Shown: positions 35,961 through 44,601 of the stretch, piece after piece
Layout: the number at the start of each line of letters is the position of its first letter
How positions within the stretch are numbered: the first letter of the stretch is position 1
Assembly: GCF_900100495.1 (NCBI RefSeq)
Contig: NZ_FNCT01000001.1
Coordinates: forward strand, 434,001 to 498,000
Source of the DNA: Pseudomonas benzenivorans
GTDB taxonomy: Bacteria > Pseudomonadota > Gammaproteobacteria > Pseudomonadales > Pseudomonadaceae
DNA length: 64,000 nt
Direction of reading: 5' to 3'
Notes under the pieces: generated by a model
Databases searched by the model: none
What the model was told of the DNA's origin: nothing
Seen by the model: only the letters and a program-made list of their open reading frames with translations
Position numbers and translations under genes: made by a program

Positions 35961-37199
35961 TTAGATCTTGAGCAGCGCCAGCTGCCGCCAAGCCGGTGCA
36001 CTGGTAGGGAAGAGCACGGCGGTCGGGCGCTGGCGGGCCAGGCCGCAGGCCGCGACGATGCGCTGGCGCTGCTGCCCTGTGGTCAGCGCCTGCAGGTATC
36101 CGTGCTCGCTCAGTGGGCGCCCCAGCAGGTAGCCTTGCCCGCTGTGGAAGGCGCCTTGCTCTCTTTGCCACCAGGCTTCGACCAGCTGCGGATCGGGCCA
36201 GGGCAGGTTCTCGTCGGGGTCCATGGCGACATTCGGATCCTTCGGATCATCGCTCGGGCCGGCATCGAAATCCGGCAAGTCCGTCAACTCCAGGTCGAGC
36301 AGGGCCAGATCGGCGCCGCTGATCAGGCTGAACGCCTCGCCGGCGACGCGGGCATGGGGCAGGTCGCGCATCTGCTGGATCAGCCAGGGCACGCTGACCG
36401 GGTCGCCCAGCAGGCCTACGGCCTGGATCACCATGCGCCGCTGCTGCGGCTGCTGCATCAGCCGGCGTATCCAGGCGATGCTGGTGTCGCGCGGCTGCCA
36501 GGCCAGCAGCACCAGCAATGCGCGGTACTGCAGCTCGCCTGGTGCTTCCGCGAACTGACGCAGCGGCGCCAGGGCTTCCTCGTCGCCCATCTGCGCCGTG
36601 GCCCAGTTGGCCCAGAAGCGCGTGGCGGCGTGCGGGTGCAGCCGATGGGCGCGGATTGCCGCCAGCAGGTCACGCCGACGCAGCTCGCCGGCGGTGCGCG
36701 CGGCACGCGCCACTACGCCGGGGTCGGCATGGGACAAACCGGCCAGCAGGGCCGGGCCGGGATCGCGTCGGTGCATGCCGCAGGCGGCCAGGCCGATCCG
36801 GCGGAACAGCGGTTCCAGGGAAGTCAGCAGGCGGTCGATCCAGGGCGAGACCAGATGCCAATCCAGCCAGCCCAGGGCGGCGGCCATGAAAGGTGCGCTT
36901 TCGGGCTGGCCACGCACATGCTCGGCCAGACTGGCCATGGCTGTCGCGTTGCTCGCTTCGAAGGCCAGTACGGTGGCGACGAAGACCTCGCCCTGGGCAT
37001 TGGGGCTGAATGACTGCAGCACGGCATCCAGACCTGGCAGGCCGGCGATGCGCAGGCCGTCGAGGTGGGCTTCGATACGGTGGTCGAGCTTGAGCAGGTC
37101 GTTCAGGTCGTAATGCGGCGCAAGTCGGGCTGAGTCGCGCAGGTCGGCGAGGAAGCCGGCTCCTTCGACATGTTGGTCGAGGACGGGGGAGATGTTCAC
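35961..37199 (-). CDS. TIGR02270-family T6SS-associated protein (HEAT-like)
   Basis: About 412 residues from GTG at 37199 (a TTG at 37244 is also open). It is alpha-helical with HEAT-like repeats: AACGMHRRDPGPALLAGLSHADPGVVARAARTAGEL and AVGLLGDPVSVPWLIQQMRD. A C-terminal block has SLISGADLALLDLEL and an acidic NVAMDPDENLPWPDPQLVEAWW segment. It matches the TIGR02270 family, found in T6SS effector loci of unknown role. It is the last gene of the vgrG operon and corresponds by position to PA0101 of P. aeruginosa. Confidence 0.8.
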   Translation of the reverse strand: MNISPVLDQHVEGAGFLADLRDSARLAPHYDLNDLLKLDHRIEAHLDGLRIAGLPGLDAVLQSFSPNAQGEVFVATVLAFEASNATAMASLAEHVRGQPESAPFMAAALGWLDWHLVSPWIDRLLTSLEPLFRRIGLAACGMHRRDPGPALLAGLSHADPGVVARAARTAGELRRRDLLAAIRAHRLHPHAATRFWANWATAQMGDEEALAPLRQFAEAPGELQYRALLVLLAWQPRDTSIAWIRRLMQQPQQRRMVIQAVGLLGDPVSVPWLIQQMRDLPHARVAGEAFSLISGADLALLDLELTDLPDFDAGPSDDPKDPNVAMDPDENLPWPDPQLVEAWWQREQGAFHSGQGYLLGRPLSEHGYLQALTTGQQRQRIVAACGLARQRPTAVLFPTSAPAWRQLALLKI

Positions 37200-37268
37200 G
37201 CGGCGGGATCCCGTGCTGTATCGTTTAACGCCGAGCGGCCGCAACCCGTGGGGTCGACCAGTGCGGCA

Positions 37269-38189
37269 TCAGTAAGCGGCATCATTGTAGTCAACCGGAG
37301 TCCAATACTTCCCGTCGCTGGTAAAGGCCAAATGTCGACTGCCTACCGACCAGAGCACACCATCACCGGCTGATAAAAAAGACGCCGAGCCGATACCGTC
37401 CGATCCGATAGGCGCTAGCTCCAAGCTTTCATCCACCAGCTTGAAAACCGCTTTGGAGGATGCCACAAAAACTTCGCCGTTCAGGGTTTCCACCCCCCAC
37501 AGGTCATCGCTGAAATCACCCAGATCGAGGGTCGCCCATTGGTCTCCTCGGCCCACGATAACCACGCCCGCCTGCCCGACGATGTACGCCCGGCCAGAGG
37601 GACAGCAGTGGATGCGCTGTAAGGAGACCGAGGTAGGACTGTCGATGGGGTGCCACTGCGATCCATTGAAGAACCAGATTTCGCCATCCAGGCCGACCGC
37701 ATAGATCTCATTCGATGAGTAACCATCAATGGAGTGGAAGCCTTTGATGCCTCCTTTGTTGAGTATTGGGGTGCTGAGCGACTGCCAGACTCCAGATGCA
37801 CTACGTCGGTAGACTTGCCGCTGCATGCCCGTCGCATAATTGGCCCCGTCAATGACCCGCATGTCCCGGAGTGGGCCAATGACGCCTGGGCCAGTGATTA
37901 CCTCGCGGCTCTTGGTGCCAGCATGAAATACATGAATATCGCCATCCAGTCCCATACAGAACAGGGCCAACGGATTGCTGAACGAGGTGATCGCCGTGGT
38001 GGTCCAGTCGATCATGAAATGGGCAAATGCATCGTTCTTCCAACGAATGACCTTGGTATGACCGATGCCTTGCTGGTTCAGGTCGGCTATCTGAGCGGTT
38101 ATAAAAACTAGGTCCCTTCTGATGACGGTGCATTCCAAGAATGTTACAGCCCCGTTGTTCATTTGAGTCTCCGTGATGTTTTCAGTCAT
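37269..38189 (-). CDS. Probable T6SS immunity protein (beta-propeller-like)
   Basis: A 306-residue protein from ATG at 38189, overlapping the effector stop by 8 nt. It has repeated blades of about 40-45 residues: NPLALFCMGLDGDIHVF, SSNEIYAVGLDGEIWFFNGSQW, SGRAYIVGQAGVVIVGRGDQW, NGEVFVASSKAVFKL. No signal peptide is visible, as expected for protection against a nuclease acting in the cytosol. Position directly after the PAAR-like/Tox-GHH2 gene matches PA0100 (Tsi7) beside PA0099 (Tse7). The immunity role is inferred from position. Confidence 0.72.
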   Translation of the reverse strand: MTENITETQMNNGAVTFLECTVIRRDLVFITAQIADLNQQGIGHTKVIRWKNDAFAHFMIDWTTTAITSFSNPLALFCMGLDGDIHVFHAGTKSREVITGPGVIGPLRDMRVIDGANYATGMQRQVYRRSASGVWQSLSTPILNKGGIKGFHSIDGYSSNEIYAVGLDGEIWFFNGSQWHPIDSPTSVSLQRIHCCPSGRAYIVGQAGVVIVGRGDQWATLDLGDFSDDLWGVETLNGEVFVASSKAVFKLVDESLELAPIGSDGIGSASFLSAGDGVLWSVGSRHLAFTSDGKYWTPVDYNDAAY

Positions 38190-39261
38190 CGAGATCCATC
38201 AATTGCTCTGCGCCATACTCCTTTTGTTCATCGTTCAGAGGAGACCGGTCTGCACGGAGCGGGGTTTTGTCGTCCTTCACGCCGACTTGCTTGTGATAAT
38301 TGTCCATTTGAGCTTCAAGGCACTCTTTTTTACAGGGCTTTCCGTCTTTGCCTGAAGTCGGGAATGTTTTTTGGTGCGCAAGAATTGCCCCTTCTTTGGC
38401 GGCACCATAGTTCCAGGCGTTGTCCTTGCCGCCCATTTGGGAACGTGGGCCGTCGGCATCCATGGCACCCTTCTCGGCGGTGTTCTGGATGGCGTGCATC
38501 TGGCCGTGCGTTTCTTTGTAGCGGGAGCCTGTAACGCAGACACAAGGGGCTCGCGTGTCGTCATAGTCCTTGAATTCGTCCAGGCGCTTTTTCGAGGAAC
38601 GCCCACCCGCCTCGGTGAAACAATGAACTTCGATCAAGTGGTGGGGCGTTTCTCCTTCGCAACAGCCCTGCTGGTTCTCGCTTGAGCGCGGCGTATGGGG
38701 AACCAGCATGCATTTCTTGGCCCGCTGGCAAGCGTCGTTCTTGCAGTCTTTGTCATGATTACCCGAACACTTTGCTTCGACCTCCTTACGCTCATCTTCG
38801 CAGCCCTTACCGGGCGGGCCGCCTGCAACTTCGTCGAGGTACGGCCAGGTGGGCGTGTTTCCTGGAAACGAGGCGTGATTGTGCGTGGTCAGGTCCAGGT
38901 TTCTGACCACGTTCTCCCCCTCGAACTTCACGTCCATCGACCAGGCGGTGAAGTAGACCTTGCCCTTGATCTTGCTGGTGACCACGCCCTTCTTCGGTGC
39001 ACTACCGGCTTCGTCGCCGCTGCTGGTCTTGAAGTAGCTCTTGTCCTTGAGCATCACTTCCTTGCCGCTGATCTTCACCGTCTTGCTGCCGTTGGTGGTG
39101 TCCTTGGCCATGCCGGTATTGGGGTAGGGGATGGGCACGCCGGGCGGGGTGGCGGGGGTCTGCGGCGGGGTGAAGCAGACGTCCGGAAAGCAGGCGACCG
39201 CCTTGCCATCGGCCGACTTGCAGGAGATCTCCATGTTGTTGGCGTAGACCTGGTTGGCCAT
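38182..39261 (-). CDS. PAAR-like DUF4150/Tox-GHH2 nuclease T6SS effector (Tse7-like)
   Basis: A 359-residue protein. Residues 1-125 form a PAAR-like DUF4150 domain (MANQVYANNMEISCKSADG, PYPNTGMAKDT, SGKEVMLKDKSYFKTSSGDEAG, VYFTAWSMDVKFEGENVVR). A cysteine-rich linker follows (about 150-200, paired Cys). The C-terminal toxin domain has PHHLIEVHCF (H207-H208), DTRAPCVCVTG and HGQMHAI (H252, H256), the layout of the Tox-GHH2 HNH/EndoVII nucleases. It caps the VgrG spike and should cut DNA in rival cells. The start overlaps the ketoacyl-synthase-like stop (ATGA). P. aeruginosa Tse7 (PA0099) is the nearest known type. Confidence 0.87.
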   Translation of the reverse strand: MANQVYANNMEISCKSADGKAVACFPDVCFTPPQTPATPPGVPIPYPNTGMAKDTTNGSKTVKISGKEVMLKDKSYFKTSSGDEAGSAPKKGVVTSKIKGKVYFTAWSMDVKFEGENVVRNLDLTTHNHASFPGNTPTWPYLDEVAGGPPGKGCEDERKEVEAKCSGNHDKDCKNDACQRAKKCMLVPHTPRSSENQQGCCEGETPHHLIEVHCFTEAGGRSSKKRLDEFKDYDDTRAPCVCVTGSRYKETHGQMHAIQNTAEKGAMDADGPRSQMGGKDNAWNYGAAKEGAILAHQKTFPTSGKDGKPCKKECLEAQMDNYHKQVGVKDDKTPLRADRSPLNDEQKEYGAEQLMDLDD

Positions 39262-40298
39262 CAGGCGGCCCTCACCGGTTGGTAGCTGAGCAGGGCAACG
39301 GCGCGTTCCCCGGCATCGTTGCCCAGGTGGCAGAAGATGTTCGGACCCTCGCCATAGCCCTTGCGGCTGGCGGCCAGGGCCACGCTGAGCATCGCCGGGC
39401 CGATGGCGGCGCCGACTTCGCCGATGCAGTCGGCCGGGTGCCAGAGATGAAAAAACTCCTTGCGCACGCGCAGGCTGCGGCTCAGGGCCAGGGAGGCTTC
39501 CTTGAAGTAGTACTGCTCGCCGGAGATATCGGTCAGGCGGTAGTCCAGCTGCTCCAGGCCGCAGCCGGCCTCGCCGAGCGCCGCGCGGATGGCCTGGGTC
39601 AGGCCTTCGGCGCGCAGGGGGATGTCCTCGGCCTCCACCGTGGCTTTCTCCACGCCGAAGCCCAGGCCGATGCACGCCAGTTGTGGCTCTTCGCTGACGC
39701 TGGGGGCGGCCAGCAGCACTGCGGCGGCGCCTTCGCCGGGGATGAAGCCGTTGGAGTTCTGGCTGGTCAGCAGGCGTTCGCGTTCCTCGAAGGCGGCCAG
39801 GGTGGCGGCGTTGAGGAAGGAGTCGACGCCGGCGATCAGCACATGGCGGTGGCCGCCCTGGTAGATCAGCGAGCGCGCGTTGAGCAGCGCCACCGCGGCG
39901 CTGACCCGGCCACGGGCGATGATGCTGGAGCTGGGGTGGAAACGCAGGCCGAGTTCCTGCTCGATGGCGTGCAGCAGGCTGCCGTCCAGGCCGTCGAGAC
40001 GCCCGGGCCGTTCGATCTCTGCGACGCCGAGCAGCAGCGGCGTCTCCAGCGGGTCGACGCCCGGCGTGTTCTGCAAGGCCTCAACGATGGCGCGGGCGGC
40101 CATCTTGATCAGCTTGCTGCGGCCGCGCCAGGGTTGCTCCAGCGGCACGCTGGCGGCGATCAGCCATTCGCCGCCGCGGTCGATGAAACGGGTTTCCTGG
40201 AAATTGTCGATGGCGCAGCGGATCGCCGCACAGCTCGCGGGCGCGCTGAGACCAACGGCGCTGAGCATGCCGGAGCCGAGGATGCACAGGGCGCTCAT
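39261..40298 (-). CDS. Degenerate ketoacyl-synthase/thiolase-fold protein of the T6SS effector operon
   Basis: A 345-residue thiolase-fold protein. Recognisable ketoacyl-synthase parts are MSALCILGSGMLSAVGLSAPASCAAIR, HVLIAGVDSFLNAATLAAF, NSNGFIPGEGAAAVLL and FHLWHPADCIGEVGAAIGPAML. The usual nucleophile cysteine position (TACSS-type) reads ARGRVSAAVALL and has no cysteine, so condensation activity is unlikely. Such genes sit between DUF2169 and PAAR-effector genes in many loci (PA0098 by position) and may assist effector loading. It overlaps both neighbours by four bases. Confidence 0.82.
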   Translation of the reverse strand: MSALCILGSGMLSAVGLSAPASCAAIRCAIDNFQETRFIDRGGEWLIAASVPLEQPWRGRSKLIKMAARAIVEALQNTPGVDPLETPLLLGVAEIERPGRLDGLDGSLLHAIEQELGLRFHPSSSIIARGRVSAAVALLNARSLIYQGGHRHVLIAGVDSFLNAATLAAFEERERLLTSQNSNGFIPGEGAAAVLLAAPSVSEEPQLACIGLGFGVEKATVEAEDIPLRAEGLTQAIRAALGEAGCGLEQLDYRLTDISGEQYYFKEASLALSRSLRVRKEFFHLWHPADCIGEVGAAIGPAMLSVALAASRKGYGEGPNIFCHLGNDAGERAVALLSYQPVRAA

Positions 40299-41410
40299 CG
40301 CTCGCTCTCCGCCGGCTGGCGCTTGGCGTTGACCAGCGAAGCCAGGGAAGGGTGGTAGTCCTTGCCCAACTCACGCGCGCGCCACCAGGCCCTGGACATG
40401 CTACCCACCAGCACCTGGGCGATCTCGAACATGTTGCGTTTGAGCGGGCGGCTGGTGCGCCAGGTGATCTCGACGCGCTTGGCGTCGGTATCGATCGCCA
40501 GGGTGTCAATCACCGCTTGCACGGTTTCGTGGCCGCCTTTCTTCAGGAAGAAGGTCACCGGCACCTGCATGTTTGGAATACGGAAACCAGCGCGCTCCTG
40601 GGCCGTCAGGTTGAGCAGCAGCACCTCCTCGCCGCCGCGCAAATGCTCGGTCTGCTGATCGGCCGGCGCCGCCTGGAAGTAGCGGGGGTCGAAGTCCGCC
40701 GGCAGGAAGGGGAAACAGTCGTCCAGCCAGGCCTCGTCGTAGGTGCCGGCGAAGCCGGCGCGTTGCGGCCAGCTGCGGCCGATGGGACCTAGCGCCATAG
40801 GTTTGTAGTCGCCGCTGGGACTGTCTATGGGCTTGCCCAATTCCTCGGTGTTGGGCAACGGCATGCCGACGATTTCTGCAGTGGGAATGGCGTTGGGATA
40901 CCAGCCGAGGCCGACCGGGTTATCCAGGTAGCAGTGACGCAGTTCGGGGTCGTCGGCCATGGCATGGCTGCCGCCGAAGGCCTGGGCGTAGGAGACGTCC
41001 TGCTCGATAAAAGGCTGCGGTAAGCCGGGTGAAACGCCTAATAACCCCGGCTGCCATTGCCGTGGGCCGAAGACCGCGAAGGCCTTGCTGACCCGACCGA
41101 CGCGGATGCCCGCAGTCAACTGGGCAATAGGTCGTCCCCCTGGTGCATGGGCCTTGCCGCGCACCAGTACGTCGCAGAAGGGTTTCAGCGGGGCGAAGTC
41201 CATTTCCTGGCGTGGCGCGGACAAGCCCGGCTCGCCGAAGAAGGTATCGGCCATCAGCAGCGACTGCTGCACCTCCAGCAGGCGCGCCTCGCGGCCATCC
41301 AGCGGCAGGTCGAAGCTGCCCTTGGCGACCACCACCAGCGATTCGCGGCCATCGGCGGCCAGGCCCTGGGTATAGGCGGCGGCGAGGCGGGTAGCGTTGA
41401 GCAATTCCAT
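40295..41410 (-). CDS. DUF2169-family T6SS effector adaptor
   Basis: A 371-residue protein from ATG at 41410; the frame stays open upstream over the DUF6484 gene. It matches the DUF2169 pattern: MELLNATRLAAAYTQGLAADGRESLVVVAKGSF, DVLVRGKAHAPGG, QDVSYAQAFGG, NPVGLGWYP and GPIGRSWPQRAGFAGTYDEAWL. DUF2169 proteins accompany PAAR-type effectors and help their delivery. It is cytosolic. It sits between DUF6484 and the ketoacyl-synthase-like gene in the vgrG operon (PA0097 by position). Confidence 0.85.
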   Translation of the reverse strand: MELLNATRLAAAYTQGLAADGRESLVVVAKGSFDLPLDGREARLLEVQQSLLMADTFFGEPGLSAPRQEMDFAPLKPFCDVLVRGKAHAPGGRPIAQLTAGIRVGRVSKAFAVFGPRQWQPGLLGVSPGLPQPFIEQDVSYAQAFGGSHAMADDPELRHCYLDNPVGLGWYPNAIPTAEIVGMPLPNTEELGKPIDSPSGDYKPMALGPIGRSWPQRAGFAGTYDEAWLDDCFPFLPADFDPRYFQAAPADQQTEHLRGGEEVLLLNLTAQERAGFRIPNMQVPVTFFLKKGGHETVQAVIDTLAIDTDAKRVEITWRTSRPLKRNMFEIAQVLVGSMSRAWWRARELGKDYHPSLASLVNAKRQPAESER

Positions 41411-41424
41411 ATGCCGGCGGCCTT

Positions 41425-41874
41425 CTAGTTGATCTGCACCGAACCGCCCTTGATGCGGTTGACCCCGCTGGAGCGGCTCGACAGGTAGGCGCCCTGGATG
41501 ATTACCTTGCCCGCGCGGGTCAGGGTGATGCTGGCCTTGCCGCAGCGCAGCACGATCTCGCGCTCGGCGCGCAGCTCCAGGCACTGGTCGTCCAGTTGCA
41601 CCTGGGCTGGCGGTGCAGGTGCAGCAGCGGCCGGATCGAGCAGGCGGCCGATCACCAGGGGGCGGGCCGGGTCGCCGTTCTCGAACATCAGCGCCACCTG
41701 GGCGCCGATATCCGCCGGGCCGAGCAGGGCGCTGCTGCGCGCGGCGAGTCCCGACTGCGCAGGGCAGCCGGGGTAGGCCACCAGGGGCGCAGCGGCCGGC
41801 GGCAGCTCGAGCAGGGTGCCGATGACCACGCCATCGAGGCGGGCCTGGGCGGGTAGCGGGTATTGAACCGTCAT
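41425..41874 (-). CDS. DUF6484-domain protein of the vgrG operon
   Basis: A 149-residue protein. The first half (GVVIGTLLELPPAAAPLVAYPG ... DIGAQVALMFENGDPARPLVIGRL) matches the short beta domain called DUF6484, with a GDPxRPLVIGRL strand like the gp5 OB-fold of VgrG. The second half (REIVLRCGKASITLTRAGKVIIQGAYLSSRSSGVNRIKGGSVQIN) resembles the C-terminal VgrG beta-helix start. It may pair with or extend the spike. Nine bp separate it from vgrG (PA0096 by position). Confidence 0.8.
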   Translation of the reverse strand: MTVQYPLPAQARLDGVVIGTLLELPPAAAPLVAYPGCPAQSGLAARSSALLGPADIGAQVALMFENGDPARPLVIGRLLDPAAAAPAPPAQVQLDDQCLELRAEREIVLRCGKASITLTRAGKVIIQGAYLSSRSSGVNRIKGGSVQIN

Positions 41875-41883
41875 GCGTCACTC

Positions 41884-44109
41884 CTAGTTCTGCAGGATCT
41901 TCTGCCCCTTGATCACCACGTTCTTGCTGGCCTTGATGTTGATCGCGCCGGAGCCGTCGATGGTGATGTCCTTGCCGCGAATGGTGATGGTGCCGTCCTT
42001 CTGCATGGTGATGCTGGCCGAGCCGGTGGTCAGGGTGATGGAGTCGCCGGCGTCGAGGGAGAAATTCTTGCCGACGTTGAGGCTGTCGTCCTTACCGACA
42101 TCGGTGCTGCGGGCCTGGCCGATGTTGCGCGATTCGTTCTTGCCGATCTGGGTGCTCTGGTCGCTGCCGATCTCGATGCTCTCGTTGCTGCCGACCTTCT
42201 CGGTACGGTCGGCGCCGATGGTGATGTTCTCGTTGCTGCCGACTTTCTCGGTGCGGTTGCTGCCGATCTCGATGCTCTCGTTGCTGCCGACCTTCTCGGT
42301 GCGGTCGGCGCCGATGGTGATGGTCTCGTTGCTGCCGACGTCTTCGGTGCGGTTGCTGCCGATGCTGATCTTCTCGTTGCTGCCGACCTTCTCGGTGCGG
42401 TCCACGCCGATGGTGATGGTTTCGTTGTTGCCGACCTTCTCCGTGCGGTCGACGCCGATGGTGATGGTCTCGTTGTTGTCCACGGTCTCGGTGCGATCGT
42501 GCTTCACATGCACGGTCTCGTCGTTGTCGATGGTCTTGCTGCGGTCGTGGCCGACCCAATGGCTCTCGTCGTTCTCGACCTCGATGTCCTGGTTCTTCTC
42601 GGCATGGATGAACAGCTGCTCGGCGCCTTTCTTGTCTTCCATGCGGATTTCGTTGAAGTTGGCCGGCGAGCCCTCCTTGCTCGAGCGGCTCTTGACCCCG
42701 CTCTGGGTGGCGTTGGCCGGCAGCTCGTAGGGCACGGTCTGCTCGGCGTTGTAGACGCGGCCAGTGATGATCGGTCGATCCGGGTCGCCTTCGAGGAAGC
42801 TGACGATCACCTCCTGGCCGATCCGCGGGATCTGCACCGCGCCCCAGTTCTTGCCGGCCCAGGCCTGGGAGACGCGCATCCAGCAGGAACTGTTCTCGTT
42901 GGACTCGTCGTGGCGATCCCAGTAGAAATGCACCTTGACCCGGCCGTACTGGTCGGTCCAGATCTCCTCGCCGCCGGGGCCGACCACCAGGGCGGTCTGC
43001 GGCCCTCGGACAATGGGGATGGGCGTCAGGGGCAGGGGGCGGAAGGCCTGGCTGGCATCCATGCAATCGAGTTCGCTGACGAACTGCTCGGAGGTATCCT
43101 CGAAGCCACTTTCATAGGGCTCCTGGCGGATCTGGTAACGGGCGACCACCACCAGGTATTCGCGGTTCTGGTCGTCGCGCTCGTAACCGGTCAGCTTGAA
43201 CAGGTGGCCGGAACCCAGCCCGCGGGCGCGGCCGCGCAGTTGCACGCGCTCGAACTGGCTGTGGATGGCTTCGATGCGGGTGCGCGCATAGTGCTCGCCG
43301 TCCTTGCTCTGCACGTACTCGCCCGGGTAGTCGTAGAGCGGGTGGTCGCCATTGCTGTGGCTGCGCGACACGCTGGAGCGTACCTCCAGGCTGGCGCCGG
43401 GGCGCTGGAAGTCGTAGTCGTTCAGCGCCAGCGAGCCGGGCTGCACCTCCCGCGCCAGTTGCCAGTCGTAGAAGTGGTCGCGCTCGCGCATCTGCTGATC
43501 CGGCGGATAGAAGGGCACCGAGGCGTAGTTCTCGACCGTGGCGTGGGCGCCGTAGGCGTCGGCCAGTACCAGCACATGGCGCGCCTTCTCGTGGCGGAAG
43601 TAGTAATAGATACCTTCCTGCTCCATCAGCCGGCTGACGAAGTCGAAGCTGCTTTCGCGGTACTGCACGCAGTACTCCCACTCGCGGTAGCTGCCGCTCA
43701 GGCTGTCCTCGAAGTCGGAGAAGCCGAGATCGCGGAACACCTGCTTGATGATCTCCGGCACCGTCTTGTTCTGGAAGATCCGGCAGTCGGAGGTGCGCGT
43801 GAGCAGCCAAAACCAGGGGCGCAGGCTGACCCGATAACCGGCGAACTGGCCGCTGCCGGTCAGTTGCCGGCAACTGCAGGCGATGCCGTGGAAGTAGCGC
43901 TTGCCGCCGTCGTACAGCTCCAGGGTCAGACCCATCGGCTTGCCCAGCAACTGGTCGAACTTGATCGCCCGGTCCTCGGAGGCGAGGTCCAGTTCATAGT
44001 GGAACAGCCGGCCCAGCTCTTCGCTGCCCTCCATGCTCTGCAGCAGCAGGACATCGCCGCCGAGGGGGCTGTCGACCTGCACCAGGCGACTTTGTTGTCG
44101 TAGGGCCAT
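41884..44109 (-). CDS. vgrG: VgrG spike protein with extended repeat needle
   Basis: A 741-residue type VI spike. The gp27-like region (about 1-370) has the typical QSRLVQVDSPLGGDVLLLQSMEG start, FYDWQL and YPGEYVQ. The gp5 OB-fold follows at about 380-480 (QYGRVKVHFYWDRHDESNENSSCWMRVSQAWAGKNWG, GDPDRPIITGRVYN). The C-terminal needle (about 510-690) is built of 14-residue repeats of the type RTEKVGSNExIxIG, then the closing DUF2345-like block GSASITMQKDGTITIRGKDITIDGSGAINIKASKNV. It forms the trimeric tip carrying the PAAR-like nuclease. Layout matches vgrG1b. Confidence 0.92.
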   Translation of the reverse strand: MALRQQSRLVQVDSPLGGDVLLLQSMEGSEELGRLFHYELDLASEDRAIKFDQLLGKPMGLTLELYDGGKRYFHGIACSCRQLTGSGQFAGYRVSLRPWFWLLTRTSDCRIFQNKTVPEIIKQVFRDLGFSDFEDSLSGSYREWEYCVQYRESSFDFVSRLMEQEGIYYYFRHEKARHVLVLADAYGAHATVENYASVPFYPPDQQMRERDHFYDWQLAREVQPGSLALNDYDFQRPGASLEVRSSVSRSHSNGDHPLYDYPGEYVQSKDGEHYARTRIEAIHSQFERVQLRGRARGLGSGHLFKLTGYERDDQNREYLVVVARYQIRQEPYESGFEDTSEQFVSELDCMDASQAFRPLPLTPIPIVRGPQTALVVGPGGEEIWTDQYGRVKVHFYWDRHDESNENSSCWMRVSQAWAGKNWGAVQIPRIGQEVIVSFLEGDPDRPIITGRVYNAEQTVPYELPANATQSGVKSRSSKEGSPANFNEIRMEDKKGAEQLFIHAEKNQDIEVENDESHWVGHDRSKTIDNDETVHVKHDRTETVDNNETITIGVDRTEKVGNNETITIGVDRTEKVGSNEKISIGSNRTEDVGSNETITIGADRTEKVGSNESIEIGSNRTEKVGSNENITIGADRTEKVGSNESIEIGSDQSTQIGKNESRNIGQARSTDVGKDDSLNVGKNFSLDAGDSITLTTGSASITMQKDGTITIRGKDITIDGSGAINIKASKNVVIKGQKILQN
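42060..42570. repeat. 42-bp tandem coding repeats in vgrG
   Basis: Near-identical 42-nt units (core CCGACCTTCTCGGTGCGGTC) encode the needle repeats. A higher 84-bp period alternates ITIGADRTEKVGSNE and IEIGSNRTEKVGSNE. Such direct repeats can change copy number by slippage or recombination. Confidence 0.8.
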
Positions 44110-44160
44110 CAGCTGGTGTCTCCCTTCGTTCCAGCACTGTGTTGGGCGTCCCGCTCTGCA

Positions 44161-44505
44161 TCAGAAAAAATTCGGGTAGGCCGTCCAGACGTGGTCCTGG
44201 CCACCCTTGTCGACGATCTCGACGCACAGTTCGACCTTCTTGCCGCCATTGGCCGGAAACCATTCCTTCATCCGGTAGAAGTGCTTTGTCGGGCCACGCT
44301 CGCTGGGGGAGGTTCGATCAGCCGGGGTGATCGCCTTGCTGATGATCAGTTTCTTGATGTCCTCGGGCGCCATCCCGGTCGGGAAGTAGCTCTTACCAGA
44401 CTTCTGTGAAGGTAGCGTCTCGCTTCCCTCGCCATCGGTGCGGCAGTGCGATTCGACAATGTGTTTCATTCTTTCCTCGGAAAGAGCGGGGATAACAGCT
44501 GCCAT
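44161..44505 (-). CDS. Small EndoU-like nuclease-domain protein (possible T6SS cargo effector)
   Basis: A 114-residue protein from ATG at 44505, with GGAGAG six bases upstream. Its layout (RMKHIVESHC, then GKSYFPTGMAPEDIKKLI, HFYRMKEW, and VWTAYPNFF at the very end) resembles bacterial EndoU-type toxin domains, which have HI near the start, GKSxFP in the middle and TAYP at the end. It stands alone, with no PAAR or delivery domain, between vgrG and clpV, where P. aeruginosa carries vgrG1a and the tse6 module. No neighbouring immunity gene is seen. Alternatives are an effector remnant or a non-toxic homologue. Confidence 0.55.
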   Translation of the reverse strand: MAAVIPALSEERMKHIVESHCRTDGEGSETLPSQKSGKSYFPTGMAPEDIKKLIISKAITPADRTSPSERGPTKHFYRMKEWFPANGGKKVELCVEIVDKGGQDHVWTAYPNFF

Positions 44506-44601
44506 GTGAACTCTCCCTATTCGCTGGTGATTGCTATGTGTCCATTCAAAGTCGCGCTGGGCTACAAGCTTTTGTAGGAGCGGGTTCTGTGTTTGTCAGG
44601 T

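Noticed and set aside
42060..42570. Regular direct repeats resembling a CRISPR array
   Set aside because: The units are contiguous 42-bp coding repeats in frame with VgrG, with no unique spacers and no cas genes.
41863..44103. A 746-codon plus-strand frame opposite vgrG
   Set aside because: It mirrors the vgrG repeats in the opposite strand; the low-complexity ADLLGAV repeats come from the complement of the needle codons.
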